Assembly (NCBI GenBank): GCA_030145245.1
Contig: JAQYWC010000074.1
Location: 62,001-126,000 of the forward strand
Origin: Desulfobacterium sp.
GTDB lineage: Bacteria; Desulfobacterota; Desulfobacteria; Desulfobacterales; Desulfobacteraceae
Direction: 5' to 3'
Length of the DNA stretch: 64,000 nucleotides
Shown: in pieces, positions 40,673 to 49,200 of the stretch
Position numbering within the stretch: the first letter of the stretch is position 1
Layout of the letters: each line of letters starts with the position of its first letter
Made by a program: the position numbers and the translations under genes
The notes under the pieces: model-generated
Database searches by the model: none
Seen by the model: only the letters and a program-made list of their open reading frames with translations
What the model was told of the DNA's origin: nothing

Positions 40673-42445
40673 ATGGAGATCTGGATCGTCACCCTCATTC
40701 TGATAATTACAATTTTTCTTTTAATAACTGAAAAGCTGCCCTATGACGTTACCTCCATAGGTATCATGGCGGCTTTGTCGCTGACCCGGATCCTCACCCC
40801 GGTGGAATCGGTGGCCGGGTTTGCCAACCCGGCCCTGATCACCGTGGCTGCCATGTTTTTAATCTCAAGGGGGATGATTCGCACCGGCGCCATAGAATTT
40901 TTGGGAAACCAGGTCACCCGACTGGCCGGTGATAACGGTAAAACAGCCATTTATCTTGTATTTCTCATTGTGGCACTGTCATCGGCATTTATGAACAATA
41001 CCCCGGTGGTGGTTCTTTTCATACCGGTTCTGATCAGCATGTGCTGCAGATTCAACATGAGCCCGTCCCAATACCTTCTGCCCCTGTCCTATACCTCCAT
41101 CCTGGCCGGGACCTGCACCCTCATCGGCACGTCCACAAATATCATCGTCAGTGACCTGAGTGCTGAATACGGGTATGGCACCATCGGCATGTTTGAACTT
41201 GCAAAGGTGGGCCTCCCCCTTGCCGTTGTTGGCATTGGCTTTATTCTGATCTCTGCGGCAAAGATACTGCCGAACATGGCAAATCCCGCCTGTGAACTGG
41301 AAAAGAAAGGGCATCGGAAATACCTGTCCCAAATACGGATCCCGGCCCAAAGCCGTCTGATCGGAAAAAAGCCGGACCTCTATTTTTCCGCACACTTCCC
41401 GAGCCTTGAAACCGTTGAACTGGTAAGGAAGCATCGGATTTTCCATCCCTTAAGGGACAAGGTCCGGATGATGAAACAGGATCTGCTGCTGATAAAGGGA
41501 TCTGCAAAAGACCTGGTTCATTTAATGGAGGAGAATGACACCGTAAGGGTCGACCGGCAAAACGCCAGGAAACAGGTCCCTGGTGAAGACAACATTACCG
41601 TGGAGTTCATTATTCCGCCGAATTCCTCCCTTGTGGGGGACAGACTGAAGCAGACACAACTCCACCAGGAGTCGCAACTCGCGGTTATCGCGATTCAAAG
41701 AAGCGGCCTGCAATACACGGAAAGGAATATTCAAGACATACGACTCCGGGTGGGAGATATCCTGCTGGTCAACCTGCCATGGTCAAAGCTTGATGATTTC
41801 CGGCACAACAGCGATGTTATCATCATCGAGGATATTCATCACACCATTGTCCTGAAAAACAGGGCCCATTATGCCGGGATCATTTTTCTCACCGTTGTTT
41901 TAACCGCCTCAACCGGGCTTCTGAATATCATGGTCAGCGCAATGGCAGGTGTTTTTCTCATGTTTGTGACCAACTGCCTTCAGGTGAGGGACGCATACCG
42001 GTCACTCCAGGGCAACATCCTCATGCTGATCGCAGGCACCATCGCCCTTGGAACCGCACTTGAAAAAACCGGTGCCAGCAGGCTTTACGCTGAAACCCTT
42101 ATCCGCCTGATGGAGGGATTCCCGCCGGGGTTGATACTGGGGGTGATCATACTTTTGACCAGCATCTTTACCCAGCTGTTAAGCAACAACGCCACAGCGG
42201 TCCTGATACTGCCCGTTGCCATCTCTGCCGCAACCACCATCGGGGTGGACCCCAAGCCGTTTATCATCGCCGTCTGTTTTGGTGCCAGCGCCTGTTTTGC
42301 CTCTCCCCTGGGCTATCAGACAAACCTGCTGGTATATGGTCCCGGCGGCTACCGTTTTATTGACTACCTGAAACTGGGTATCCCCCTGAATCTGATGATA
42401 CTGATTTTCGGCACCCTCATGATCCCGGTCTTCTGGCCTTTTTGA
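40673..42445 (+). CDS. SLC13/DASS-type transporter with central TrkA-C domains
   Basis: 590 residues. Two membrane halves (about 5-195 and 405-588) enclose a soluble region with two RCK/TrkA-C-like modules (about 215-300 and 305-385; TVEFIIPPNSSLVGDRLKQ, then LRVGDILLVN). The first half has the family hairpin AFMNNTPVVVLFIPV and the second LLSNNATAVLILPVA, the SNT-like motifs that bind sodium and anion. Relatives move sulfate or dicarboxylates; sulfate is attractive in a sulfate reducer, but that is inference. The ribosome site before ATG 40673 is weak (CGGGGT). Confidence 0.9.
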   Translation: MEIWIVTLILIITIFLLITEKLPYDVTSIGIMAALSLTRILTPVESVAGFANPALITVAAMFLISRGMIRTGAIEFLGNQVTRLAGDNGKTAIYLVFLIVALSSAFMNNTPVVVLFIPVLISMCCRFNMSPSQYLLPLSYTSILAGTCTLIGTSTNIIVSDLSAEYGYGTIGMFELAKVGLPLAVVGIGFILISAAKILPNMANPACELEKKGHRKYLSQIRIPAQSRLIGKKPDLYFSAHFPSLETVELVRKHRIFHPLRDKVRMMKQDLLLIKGSAKDLVHLMEENDTVRVDRQNARKQVPGEDNITVEFIIPPNSSLVGDRLKQTQLHQESQLAVIAIQRSGLQYTERNIQDIRLRVGDILLVNLPWSKLDDFRHNSDVIIIEDIHHTIVLKNRAHYAGIIFLTVVLTASTGLLNIMVSAMAGVFLMFVTNCLQVRDAYRSLQGNILMLIAGTIALGTALEKTGASRLYAETLIRLMEGFPPGLILGVIILLTSIFTQLLSNNATAVLILPVAISAATTIGVDPKPFIIAVCFGASACFASPLGYQTNLLVYGPGGYRFIDYLKLGIPLNLMILIFGTLMIPVFWPF

Positions 42446-42475
42446 ACCACCGAAAAACGACTAGTTGTTTATGGA

Positions 42476-42590
42476 TCAGGCACTCACCGTACAGGAACGA
42501 AGGACAAGTTTCAGCTCCTTCACCGTTGTACCCCAGTGGGTGCCGTCATGCTGCTCCTCCAACTTGAATCCATGCTTTTCATAGAGATGC
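42476..42590 (-). pseudogene. Acetyltransferase (GNAT) C-terminal fragment
   Basis: On the minus strand the last 38 codons before the stop read RHLYEKHGFKLEEQHDG then THWGTTVKELKLVL, the usual end of a GNAT acetyltransferase (beta strand, LYEKHGF helix). Nothing of the acetyl-CoA-binding core precedes it; the frame instead runs out of phase over metallo-beta-lactamase sequence. Confidence 0.6.
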
Positions 42591-42850
42591 CTCGGCCTCC
42601 TCCGGGATGACGTCGACAATGGCGTTCCACTCCGGATGTTCCATATGGACCGGGTGCAAGATGGCATCCCCGATGTAGAGCAACTCCCGGCCATGGGAAG
42701 TGATGGATACAGCCATGTGCCCGGGGGTATGCCCCGGGGCTGCCACGGTTTTGATGCCGGGCAGGAGTTGAGTATCGCCGTCAATCAATTCGATTCCATC
42801 AGCAAGTTTAGACAGGGAGGCGTTGACCGACCGGATCAGCACCTCCCTTG
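42579..42850 (-). pseudogene. Metallo-beta-lactamase-fold fragment
   Basis: About 87 residues of an MBL-fold hydrolase: LLPGIKTVAAPGHTPGHMAVSI contains the GHTPGH metal-ligand motif and YIGDAILHPVHMEHPEW the next Asp. The N-terminal HxHxDH motif and the C-terminus are missing. It is fused out of frame to the acetyltransferase piece; both ends are truncated, so it is not functional. Confidence 0.7.
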
Positions 42851-42852
42851 TT

Positions 42853-43674
42853 TTATAGGTAGATCTTTCCCTGTTGCAGGTTCAGGTCTTGCTCGGTGGT
42901 TTTTCCCATATCAAGCTTAAAGGCCCAGAAGGGTGTTGTGTCGTTTATGGAAAGCACCTGATCCGGACAGTTTGCCACGCAGGCCAGGCAGGCGATGCAT
43001 TTATGGCTGTCCACCTCGCCAGTTACGGCGTCCATGGCGCCTGTGGGGCATTCGTCCTCGCAGGCCATACACAAGCTGCACTCCCTGCCCGCCCGGGTGG
43101 GAAGCTGGGTGACGATTTTAAATCGTAAGCGTTCAAACCCATCCAGTTGCTCCCCACTGTATATGCTATGATCCAAGTCCCCCAGTATGCCGGGATCTTC
43201 TCCTGTAAATCGGTTAAGGGTTGCCTGGGCATAGTCTTGGGCCAGATTGAAATCCGGTTCATTGGGCCGGTCTGGGAACGCCCGCCATCCCCCGAGATTA
43301 AAGGTGTGCGCCCCGGGGAATTCGGCCGATGACACCACGCTGAAATTTTGCTCAGTCAGAATTTGCCGGGTGGATTGGTGGGCAGGGTGAACCGTGAATC
43401 CGCCGTAGGTGAAAAACAGAGCCGCTTTTTTCCCGTGGCCCGTAAGCGTGCGCAACCATTCCCGCGCCACCCTGGGTGCACGCAGGGAATGAACGGGAAA
43501 TCCAAATACGATCCCCTGGTAAGGGCTGATATCGATTGTTTTTTGCCTGTCCGACAAGGCGGTGATATCGTACCCGTCAACCGCCACACCCAAAGTTTCA
43601 AAATTTGTTTTAATCTCCCTTGCCATCCTGGCGGTATTGCCCGTGGCCGAAAAAACGATGATTGCTACTTTCAT
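42853..43674 (-). CDS. EFR1-type flavodoxin-ferredoxin protein
   Basis: 273 residues. An N-terminal flavodoxin-like domain (1-165) starts VAIIVFSATGNTARMA, the FMN phosphate loop, and a C-terminal ferredoxin domain has two 4Fe-4S motifs: Cys199, 202, 205, 209 and Cys226, 229, 232, 236, each followed by Pro. Such EFR1 proteins shuttle electrons in anaerobes; the partner is unknown. ATG 43674 has AAGGAGAA; the open frame upstream to 44283 is the shadow of the methyltransferase. A GTTTAG-N3-CTAAAC operator lies 42 nt upstream, tying it to the MarR gene at 44612. Confidence 0.88.
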   Translation of the reverse strand: MKVAIIVFSATGNTARMAREIKTNFETLGVAVDGYDITALSDRQKTIDISPYQGIVFGFPVHSLRAPRVAREWLRTLTGHGKKAALFFTYGGFTVHPAHQSTRQILTEQNFSVVSSAEFPGAHTFNLGGWRAFPDRPNEPDFNLAQDYAQATLNRFTGEDPGILGDLDHSIYSGEQLDGFERLRFKIVTQLPTRAGRECSLCMACEDECPTGAMDAVTGEVDSHKCIACLACVANCPDQVLSINDTTPFWAFKLDMGKTTEQDLNLQQGKIYL

Positions 43675-43715
43675 GACGATTCTCCTTATGGGTTGATGGT
43701 GATAGTCCCTCGGAA

Positions 43716-43730
43716 GTTTAGCAACTAAAC
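43716..43730. promoter_or_regulatory. MarR-type operator 1 (EFR1 gene)
   Basis: GTTTAG-CAA-CTAAAC, a perfect 6-3-6 palindrome between the methyltransferase terminator and the EFR1 start. Confidence 0.8.
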
Positions 43731-43739
43731 CTTTGGGGC

Positions 43740-43767
43740 AAAAAAAAGGGGCAGAGATCCCGCCCCC
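43740..43767 (-). terminator. Rho-independent terminator of the methyltransferase gene
   Basis: Read on the minus strand: GGGGC (complement of 43762-43766), 9-nt loop, GCCCC, then TTTTTTTT. It abuts the operator of the next gene. Confidence 0.75.
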
Positions 43768-43837
43768 GCCGAATGCCCAAGCGAATCGACTGCATTCCAT
43801 ATGTCCATGTGCAGCAATCCCACCCCAGGCAGAAGAC

Positions 43838-44404
43838 TTACAACCGGACCTGTTTTTCGAGAAGGACTGCGTGGCTTTTACTGATTCTGGGGCTGTCAAC
43901 CACCTGGTAGCCGCAAGCCCGGGCCTGTTCCACCGTATCCCTGAACAGCTGTTGGGAGACATGGCCCGCAGGTTCGCACAACAAGAACCGCCCGCCGGGC
44001 TTGAGGGCCCGGAAGGTTTCTGCAAACAGCTTTGCCGGATCCGGCACCTCGTGGACAACGGCAAATGCCAGGATAAAATCAACGCCCTGGTCGAGATCTT
44101 CCAGGCCAAGGGCGCCATTGACGCACAACCGATACTCCATGGCCGCGTCCACGCCGGCCTTGACCGCCCGTTTTTTAAGCGATTGCAGCATCTTCTCCTG
44201 GATATCCACACACACAACCCGGCCGCTGGGACCGACCATACCGGCCATGGGGATGGAAAAAAATCCCATGGCACACCCGACATCCACCACGGTCATGCCG
44301 GGCTTCACATGGGGTGATAGGATTTTTTCCGGATTCTGGATCAATTTTCTCAAGGGACTGGAAAGAAGGTAACCTACCCAAACCGGGCACACACGCTCTG
44401 CCAT
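43838..44404 (-). CDS. Class I SAM-dependent methyltransferase
   Basis: 188 residues with Rossmann motifs: motif I VVDVGCAMGFFSIPMAG (about 40-56), motif II VVCVDIQEKMLQSL, motif IV DFILAFAVVHEVPDP and post-motif LKPGGRFLLCEPAGH. Residues before motif I are short, as in UbiE-like small-molecule methyltransferases. The acceptor is unknown. Its promoter (TTGACA, 17 nt, TACTTT; forward 44481-44486 and 44458-44463) contains two MarR-type operators, and the gene precedes EFR1 with a terminator between them. Confidence 0.88.
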   Translation of the reverse strand: MAERVCPVWVGYLLSSPLRKLIQNPEKILSPHVKPGMTVVDVGCAMGFFSIPMAGMVGPSGRVVCVDIQEKMLQSLKKRAVKAGVDAAMEYRLCVNGALGLEDLDQGVDFILAFAVVHEVPDPAKLFAETFRALKPGGRFLLCEPAGHVSQQLFRDTVEQARACGYQVVDSPRISKSHAVLLEKQVRL

Positions 44405-44433
44405 GGGGAACTCCTGTCTTATGGGGTTAACAA

Positions 44434-44448
44434 GTTTAGCTCCTAAAC
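44434..44448. promoter_or_regulatory. MarR-type operator 2 (methyltransferase)
   Basis: GTTTAG-CTC-CTAAAC, perfect 6-3-6 palindrome, just downstream of the -10 element of the methyltransferase promoter. Confidence 0.8.
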
Positions 44449-44457
44449 ATACCCGAC

Positions 44458-44486
44458 AAAGTATAGCACCTAAACTAACTTGTCAA
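44458..44486 (-). promoter_or_regulatory. Methyltransferase promoter with operator 3
   Basis: TTGACA (complement of 44481-44486), 17 nt, TACTTT (complement of 44458-44463). GTATAG-CAC-CTAAAC (44461-44475) fills the spacer and -10, the classic place for a repressor. Confidence 0.75.
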
Positions 44487-44611
44487 CCTAAAAAAATAAA
44501 ACCAATGACGGGTTTATAGATGGCGGCTTTTCAGATTGTAATAAGCCATGGGTTCAATTCATATGCGGGGAGCTATTAGTATGGGGGGGACAAGACTGTG
44601 GGAGCGAAGGG

Positions 44612-45085
44612 TCAGGACTCGCTGATCACCTGGTCGCAGAACCGGTCAATGGCCTTGAAAACCGTTTCCATGAACTCGATATTGGCATCGTCCGCCTGCT
44701 CGATGACCCCCACGAGATCCGGGTAGATCCTTGAATGAAAATCCTGGTGGGCCTTGTACGCGATCGTTCCGGTGTCTGAGAGCTTCAAAAGCACCTCGCG
44801 GTCGGACATCTCATCCTTCATCCTGACCACCATCCCCTTTTTCACAAGCTTTTGGACGATCTGGGAAATAGCCCCCTTGGTCACCCCCTGGAGGGAGGCA
44901 AGGGCGGTGACATTGATGCCGGCATTCCTGCCAATGGCTTCGATGGTGTGGATCTCTGAAGGATAGAGCAAAAAATCCGTGCCAAAACGCCTGGGTTTCT
45001 GCTCTATCCGCTTCATCTTGTTCATGACCCTGTGAAACATCTCATCAAACAGGGCCACGCGTCTATGGGAGTCGGTGGTATGCAT
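44612..45085 (-). CDS. MarR-family regulator of the EFR1/methyltransferase group
   Basis: 157 residues: winged helix with IEAIGRNAGINVTALASLQGVTKGAISQIVQKLVKKGMVVRM and wing KDEMSDREVLLKLSDTG. The GTWTAG-N3-CTAAAC operator occurs in its own promoter (45096-45110), twice ahead of the methyltransferase and once ahead of EFR1, so it is the obvious repressor of all three units. Start: ATG 45085 is almost at the predicted transcription start, so the message would be nearly leaderless and lacks a ribosome site; ATG 45040 is the alternative. The frame open to 45127 would run over the promoter and is rejected. Confidence 0.85.
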   Translation of the reverse strand: MHTTDSHRRVALFDEMFHRVMNKMKRIEQKPRRFGTDFLLYPSEIHTIEAIGRNAGINVTALASLQGVTKGAISQIVQKLVKKGMVVRMKDEMSDREVLLKLSDTGTIAYKAHQDFHSRIYPDLVGVIEQADDANIEFMETVFKAIDRFCDQVISES

Positions 45086-45092
45086 GGGACTA

Positions 45093-45121
45093 AAGGTATA
45101 GGAGCTAAACACAGATGTCAA
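45093..45121 (-). promoter_or_regulatory. marR promoter with operator 4
   Basis: TTGACA (complement of 45116-45121), 17 nt, TACCTT (complement of 45093-45098), with GTATAG-GAG-CTAAAC (45096-45110) inside: same geometry as the methyltransferase promoter. Confidence 0.7.
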
Positions 45122-45154
45122 CCCCAAAGGGCACCTGCTTAGAAAGGGGTTGGA

Positions 45155-45916
45155 TTACGCTTCAAACGGAACCACCATCACCTTTTTGGCATCCACTTTT
45201 CTCACCGTGAGATGATATCCCCGGACCTCCACATCGATATCCCCTGTTTCCGCAGCAATGCCCCCGATCTCAAACAGGCTGCCCGGGGTGATGCCAAGCT
45301 CTGTGAACCGTTTGCCCAGGTTGGTTTTTTTACCAAAACTGATCAGCCGCGCCTTTGTCCCTTCCGGAGCCGAGCTCAGGGGGGTCGGTTTCTGGTTGGC
45401 CGTGGTGCACTTGGCGGAGAAATCCTTGATATCTCCCATGCAGCGCTCAGCACTGTCCTGGCACACCTCAATGGAGAAATTGCTGTCGCAAAACCTGCGG
45501 AACCCGGAGATCCACTCTGTTCCGCTCCTGGGGCACACCTCGGTAAACTCCACGAATCTCACGATGCGCTCGAGCACCTCAGGCGTCACCGAGTGTTCCA
45601 TCATGCAGGCGGCTTCGTCTGCCGACTCACCTTCAATGCAGAGAATATTGATGATAAACTTCTTCAGCACCCGATGGCGCCGGATCACGTCCAGGGCGAT
45701 CACTTCCCCCTTGTCGGTCAGGGTGATCACATCATAGGGGGCATAGTTGAGCAGCCCCTTCTTGGAAAGGGTTTTCAGGGCTCCGGTTACAGAGGAGTTG
45801 TTCACCTCAAGCCGTTTTGCAATCTCCTTTACCCGTGCGGCCTGCTTATCTTCGATTATATGATAGATGGTCTCCAGGTAGTCTTCAAGGCTTGCAGTCA
45901 ACGCTTTTTTTTTCAT
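45155..45916 (-). CDS. DtxR/MntR-family metalloregulator with FeoA-like domain
   Basis: 253 residues. N-terminal winged helix (about 8-70: LETIYHIIEDKQAARVKEIAKRLEVNNSSVTGALKTLSKKGLL), dimerisation/metal domain with HRVLKKF, DEAACMMEHSVTPEVLERI (the His/Glu ligand pattern), a Cys-rich linker (CPRSG, CDSN, CQDS, CMGD, CTT), and a C-terminal SH3-like FeoA domain (about 180-250, GKRFTELGITPGSLFEI). Such regulators sense Fe(II) or Mn(II) and repress uptake genes. CAGGAGAA precedes ATG 45916. An inverted repeat in its own promoter suggests autoregulation; it is the only DtxR-type candidate here for the TTTGG boxes. Confidence 0.9.
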   Translation of the reverse strand: MKKKALTASLEDYLETIYHIIEDKQAARVKEIAKRLEVNNSSVTGALKTLSKKGLLNYAPYDVITLTDKGEVIALDVIRRHRVLKKFIINILCIEGESADEAACMMEHSVTPEVLERIVRFVEFTEVCPRSGTEWISGFRRFCDSNFSIEVCQDSAERCMGDIKDFSAKCTTANQKPTPLSSAPEGTKARLISFGKKTNLGKRFTELGITPGSLFEIGGIAAETGDIDVEVRGYHLTVRKVDAKKVMVVPFEA

Positions 45917-45953
45917 CAGTTCTCCTGTTGGGTACTTATTTTATATAGGGAAA

Positions 45954-45982
45954 AGTTTATTGGGTTAAACAAAACTTGTCAA
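45954..45982 (-). promoter_or_regulatory. Promoter and operator of the DtxR-type gene
   Basis: TTGACA (complement of 45977-45982), 17 nt, TAAACT (complement of 45954-45959). The inverted repeat GTTTA-TTGGGT-TAAAC (forward 45955-45970) fills spacer and -10. Confidence 0.7.
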
Positions 45983-45992
45983 GTTAATTGTC

Positions 45993-46166
45993 CTATAGTA
46001 GCCACCCCTCAAAGTTTAACAGGAACCAAGGGGCAACCAAAGGAACCCATACGATCCGGGCCTGAAAGAGGTTTAATAGAAGCAAAGCGTTGTTCGCCAC
46101 GCCTAATACTCTTGCCGCAAACCAAAGCACAATGGCCGCGTCTTGAACTTCAAAAACGGCTATCAC
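45993..46166 (-). other. Possible 57-residue ORF in the gap upstream of the DtxR gene
   Basis: From GTG 46166: VIAVFEVQDAAIVLWFAARV, then a Leu-rich stretch and ending LLNFEGWLL. Hydrophobic and protein-like in composition but no ribosome site and a rare start; its end lies next to the DtxR promoter. The rest of the 333-nt gap (45917-46249) holds that promoter and a terminator. Confidence 0.25.
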
Positions 46167-46222
46167 CCGTCAAACGTAAACTATTTTAGAAAAGTCATTG
46201 GAAACACCACAGGTGTTGTCTG

Positions 46223-46240
46223 AAAAAGAGCCGGCGGCTC
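46223..46240 (-). terminator. Terminator of the GGDEF/EAL gene
   Basis: On the minus strand GAGCCGCCGGCTC (complement of 46228-46240) folds on itself and is followed by TTTTT, 10 nt after the gene stop. Confidence 0.7.
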
Positions 46241-46249
46241 ATATTGATT

Positions 46250-49200
46250 TCAAGCTCTTTTTATTCCCCCTTCAAGCAGGGCCAGGAACTCGTCTGCCGG
46301 CACCGGGGGGCTGTAATAGTAGCCCTGGATCTCGTCGCAGTGGTTGGCTTGCATGAACTCAAGCTGGGCCTCGGTCTCGACCCCTTCGGCCACGGTTTTC
46401 ATGTTCAGGTTCTTTGCCATGGAAAGGATGGTGCGGGCGATCACCATGTCGTCCTTGCTGTCGGGGATCTCCCGGACAAAGGACTGATCCACCTTGAGGA
46501 TGGACACGGGAAAGCGTTTCAGGTAGCTCAGGGAGGAATACCCGGTTCCGAAATCATCAATGGAAAAACTCACCCCCAGGTCTGCGATCCGGTTCATGGT
46601 GTCGATGGCCGCTTCCACATCGTTCATCACCAGGCTCTCGGTGATCTCCAGATTGAGGAACCGGGGATGGAGTCCGGCATCGTTGAGGGCGGCCTGGATC
46701 TTACCGGCCAGATCCCTGTTGCGAAACTGCACGGCCGAGAGGTTCACGGCGATCTTGAGGAACCCGTATCCCAGGTCATGCCATTTCCTGGTCTGGATGC
46801 ACGCCTGGTTGAGCACCCAGGTGCCGATGGGTTCGATCACCCCGGTCTCTTCGGCAACGGGAATAAAGTCGCCCGGGGAGATGAGCCCCTTTTCTGCGTT
46901 GTCCCAGCGGATCAGGGCCTCCATGCCCGAGATTTTTCCGGTTTCAACCGCCACCTTGGGCTGGTAAAAGAGCTTGAATTCGTTCTTATCCAGGCCGTGC
47001 CTCAGGTCCGCCTCAAGTTCGATCCGTTTGATCATCTTCTGGTTCATGCCGCTCTCAAACAGGGAGTAACTGTTCTTGCCCGATTCCTTGGTCTTGTGCA
47101 TGGCGATCTCGGCATTCTGAATCAGGGCCGTGGGGGTGGTCCCGTCCGTGGGAAACAGGCTGATGCCAATGCTGATGTTGGTATAGATCTCCTTTTTTTC
47201 CACCATAAAGGGGCTTTCAAACAAGGCGATCAGATCCGTTGCACAGGTAACCGCCTCCTGGGCCGTGGCAAGGCTGTTGAGGGTGATGTTAAACTGGTCC
47301 CCCCCAAACCGTGATACCGTTGTTTTGTCCTTAAAATCCTGGGAGATCCGTTTCCCGACCTCCTGGAGAAAAAGGTCGCCGATATTGTGTCCAAGGCTTT
47401 CGTTGACATGTTTGAAATTGTCCAGATCCAGGCAGAGAACGGCAACCAAAAACTTGTTCTTCTGGGCAATACTGATGGAACGTTCAAGATGATCCTCAAA
47501 GAGCAGGCGGTTTGGAAGCCCTGTCAGGCCGTCGTGGTAGGTCTTGAACCTGAGTTTCTCCTGGCTGCGCCGAATCTCTGTCATGTCGTGGAACACCGCC
47601 ACATAGCTTGAAACGTCGCCCTGACTACCCATGATGGCGGTGATGGAGAGCCATTCGGGATAGGCTTCCCCGTTCTTTTTGCGGTTCCAGATCTCTCCGG
47701 ACCACTGGCCCTTTTCTTTAAGGCTTGACCACATCTCTTCATAAAATTCCGGAGAGTGACGGTCCGACTTGAGTAGCCTTGGGTTCTGGCCCACCGCCTC
47801 CCTGGCTGAATACCCGGTTATCCCCTCAAAGGCCGGGTTGACCCGTTGGATGATACCGTCGGCATCGGAGACGGTGATTCCCTCGATGCTGTTTTCAAAC
47901 ACACTGTCCGAGAGCAGCAGAAGATTTTCATAATGCTTTTTTTCCGTGATCTCCCGCCCGTACACAAAGAACGACTCCGTGTCCGAGATCTTGCTGGTCC
48001 TGAATAAAAAGGCCCGGTGGCCAAGGGTGATCTCCAGCTCCTGGTAACCGTCTTTCCCAAGGCTCTGTTCAAGCTTTTCGATCCAGTACAGGGGAAGGGG
48101 CTTCCCAACCGCAAATCCCCTGTCCGAAAAGAGAGTTTGTGCCGTTTGGTTCAGGTAGAGCAGGGTGAAATCAGGGGAGACCCGAAGGACTGGATTGGGA
48201 CTTTCATCGGGAAACTTTGCCAGCATCCGGATACGCTCTTTGGACTGTTTCAGCTCAAGGATGTTGGTGTTCAGCTCCAGGGCGTAGGTTTCAAAGGTCT
48301 CCATAAACCGGTTGAAATGCCGGGCCAGGAGTTTGAATTCATAGGTGTCGGCATCCTCTTTAATGCGCACGGAAAAATCCCCGGAAATTCCACGGCCAAA
48401 GGTGCGGATCATCCCCCTGACCGGCCGGTTCAGATTGTTGCTCAGCCAGAGAACCACAAGGAGGATCACAAGGGACGCCACCAGGCCCGTCACCCAAAAA
48501 GCCCGTTGAATCTGGGTTGAAGCAATATCAAACTCATCCACATAGGCAGAGCTGACAATGATCCATCCCAGGGCCGGGATCTGCCGGTGGGCATGGATGA
48601 CCCGCCTGTTGCCCGCCCGGGTCATGGTGAAGCCCCTTGGTGTTGCAAACACCCTCTCCATGGGGATGCTCTCCATCAACAAGGGATCCAGCCCTGAGGG
48701 GGGGGCGGCCTTGCCGTTTTGATCAATAATAAAGGTGTGCCCGGATTGGCCGAACCTGAAGGCCGAAACCGCCCTTGACAACTCCCCGGGTCCCACAATC
48801 TCTGAAAACTCCTCCTTGTAACCGGAGGCGGAGACGATCAGGTCCCAGGGTTCGAACCGCTTCATATAGAGGGCCTTCAGCCTGGGGGCTGGCTCATTGG
48901 GATTTTTCCACTCATATTCCAGGTACCCTGTCCCGGATTTCAGCTGCTCCTTGACAAACTCCCGGAACGATACATCCATGCCCACCAGGGAGGGATGGGG
49001 GTGGGCCTTAAAAATGCCCTGGGAGTCGAGGCAATAAAGGTAGCCGGAGGTACCGATGGACTCAGATGTGAGTTCCTTAAATGCCCTGACCCTGGCCACC
49101 GCTTCCGTGACATACCCCCTTCTCACATTGTCCAGGTGAAGGCCAAGGGCCTCGACCCGCTTTTCAACAATGGCCCGGAGGTGATTTTGGATAACGAGAT

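Noticed and set aside
43675-44283. N-terminal 203-codon extension of the EFR1 protein
   Set aside because: It overlaps the methyltransferase in another frame and crosses a terminator and operator; the real start is ATG 43674 with a strong ribosome site.
44601-44615. GGGTCAGGACT at the end of the marR gene as another GGGGTCAG repeat
   Set aside because: Only the first 8 bases agree and there is no second arm; probably chance.
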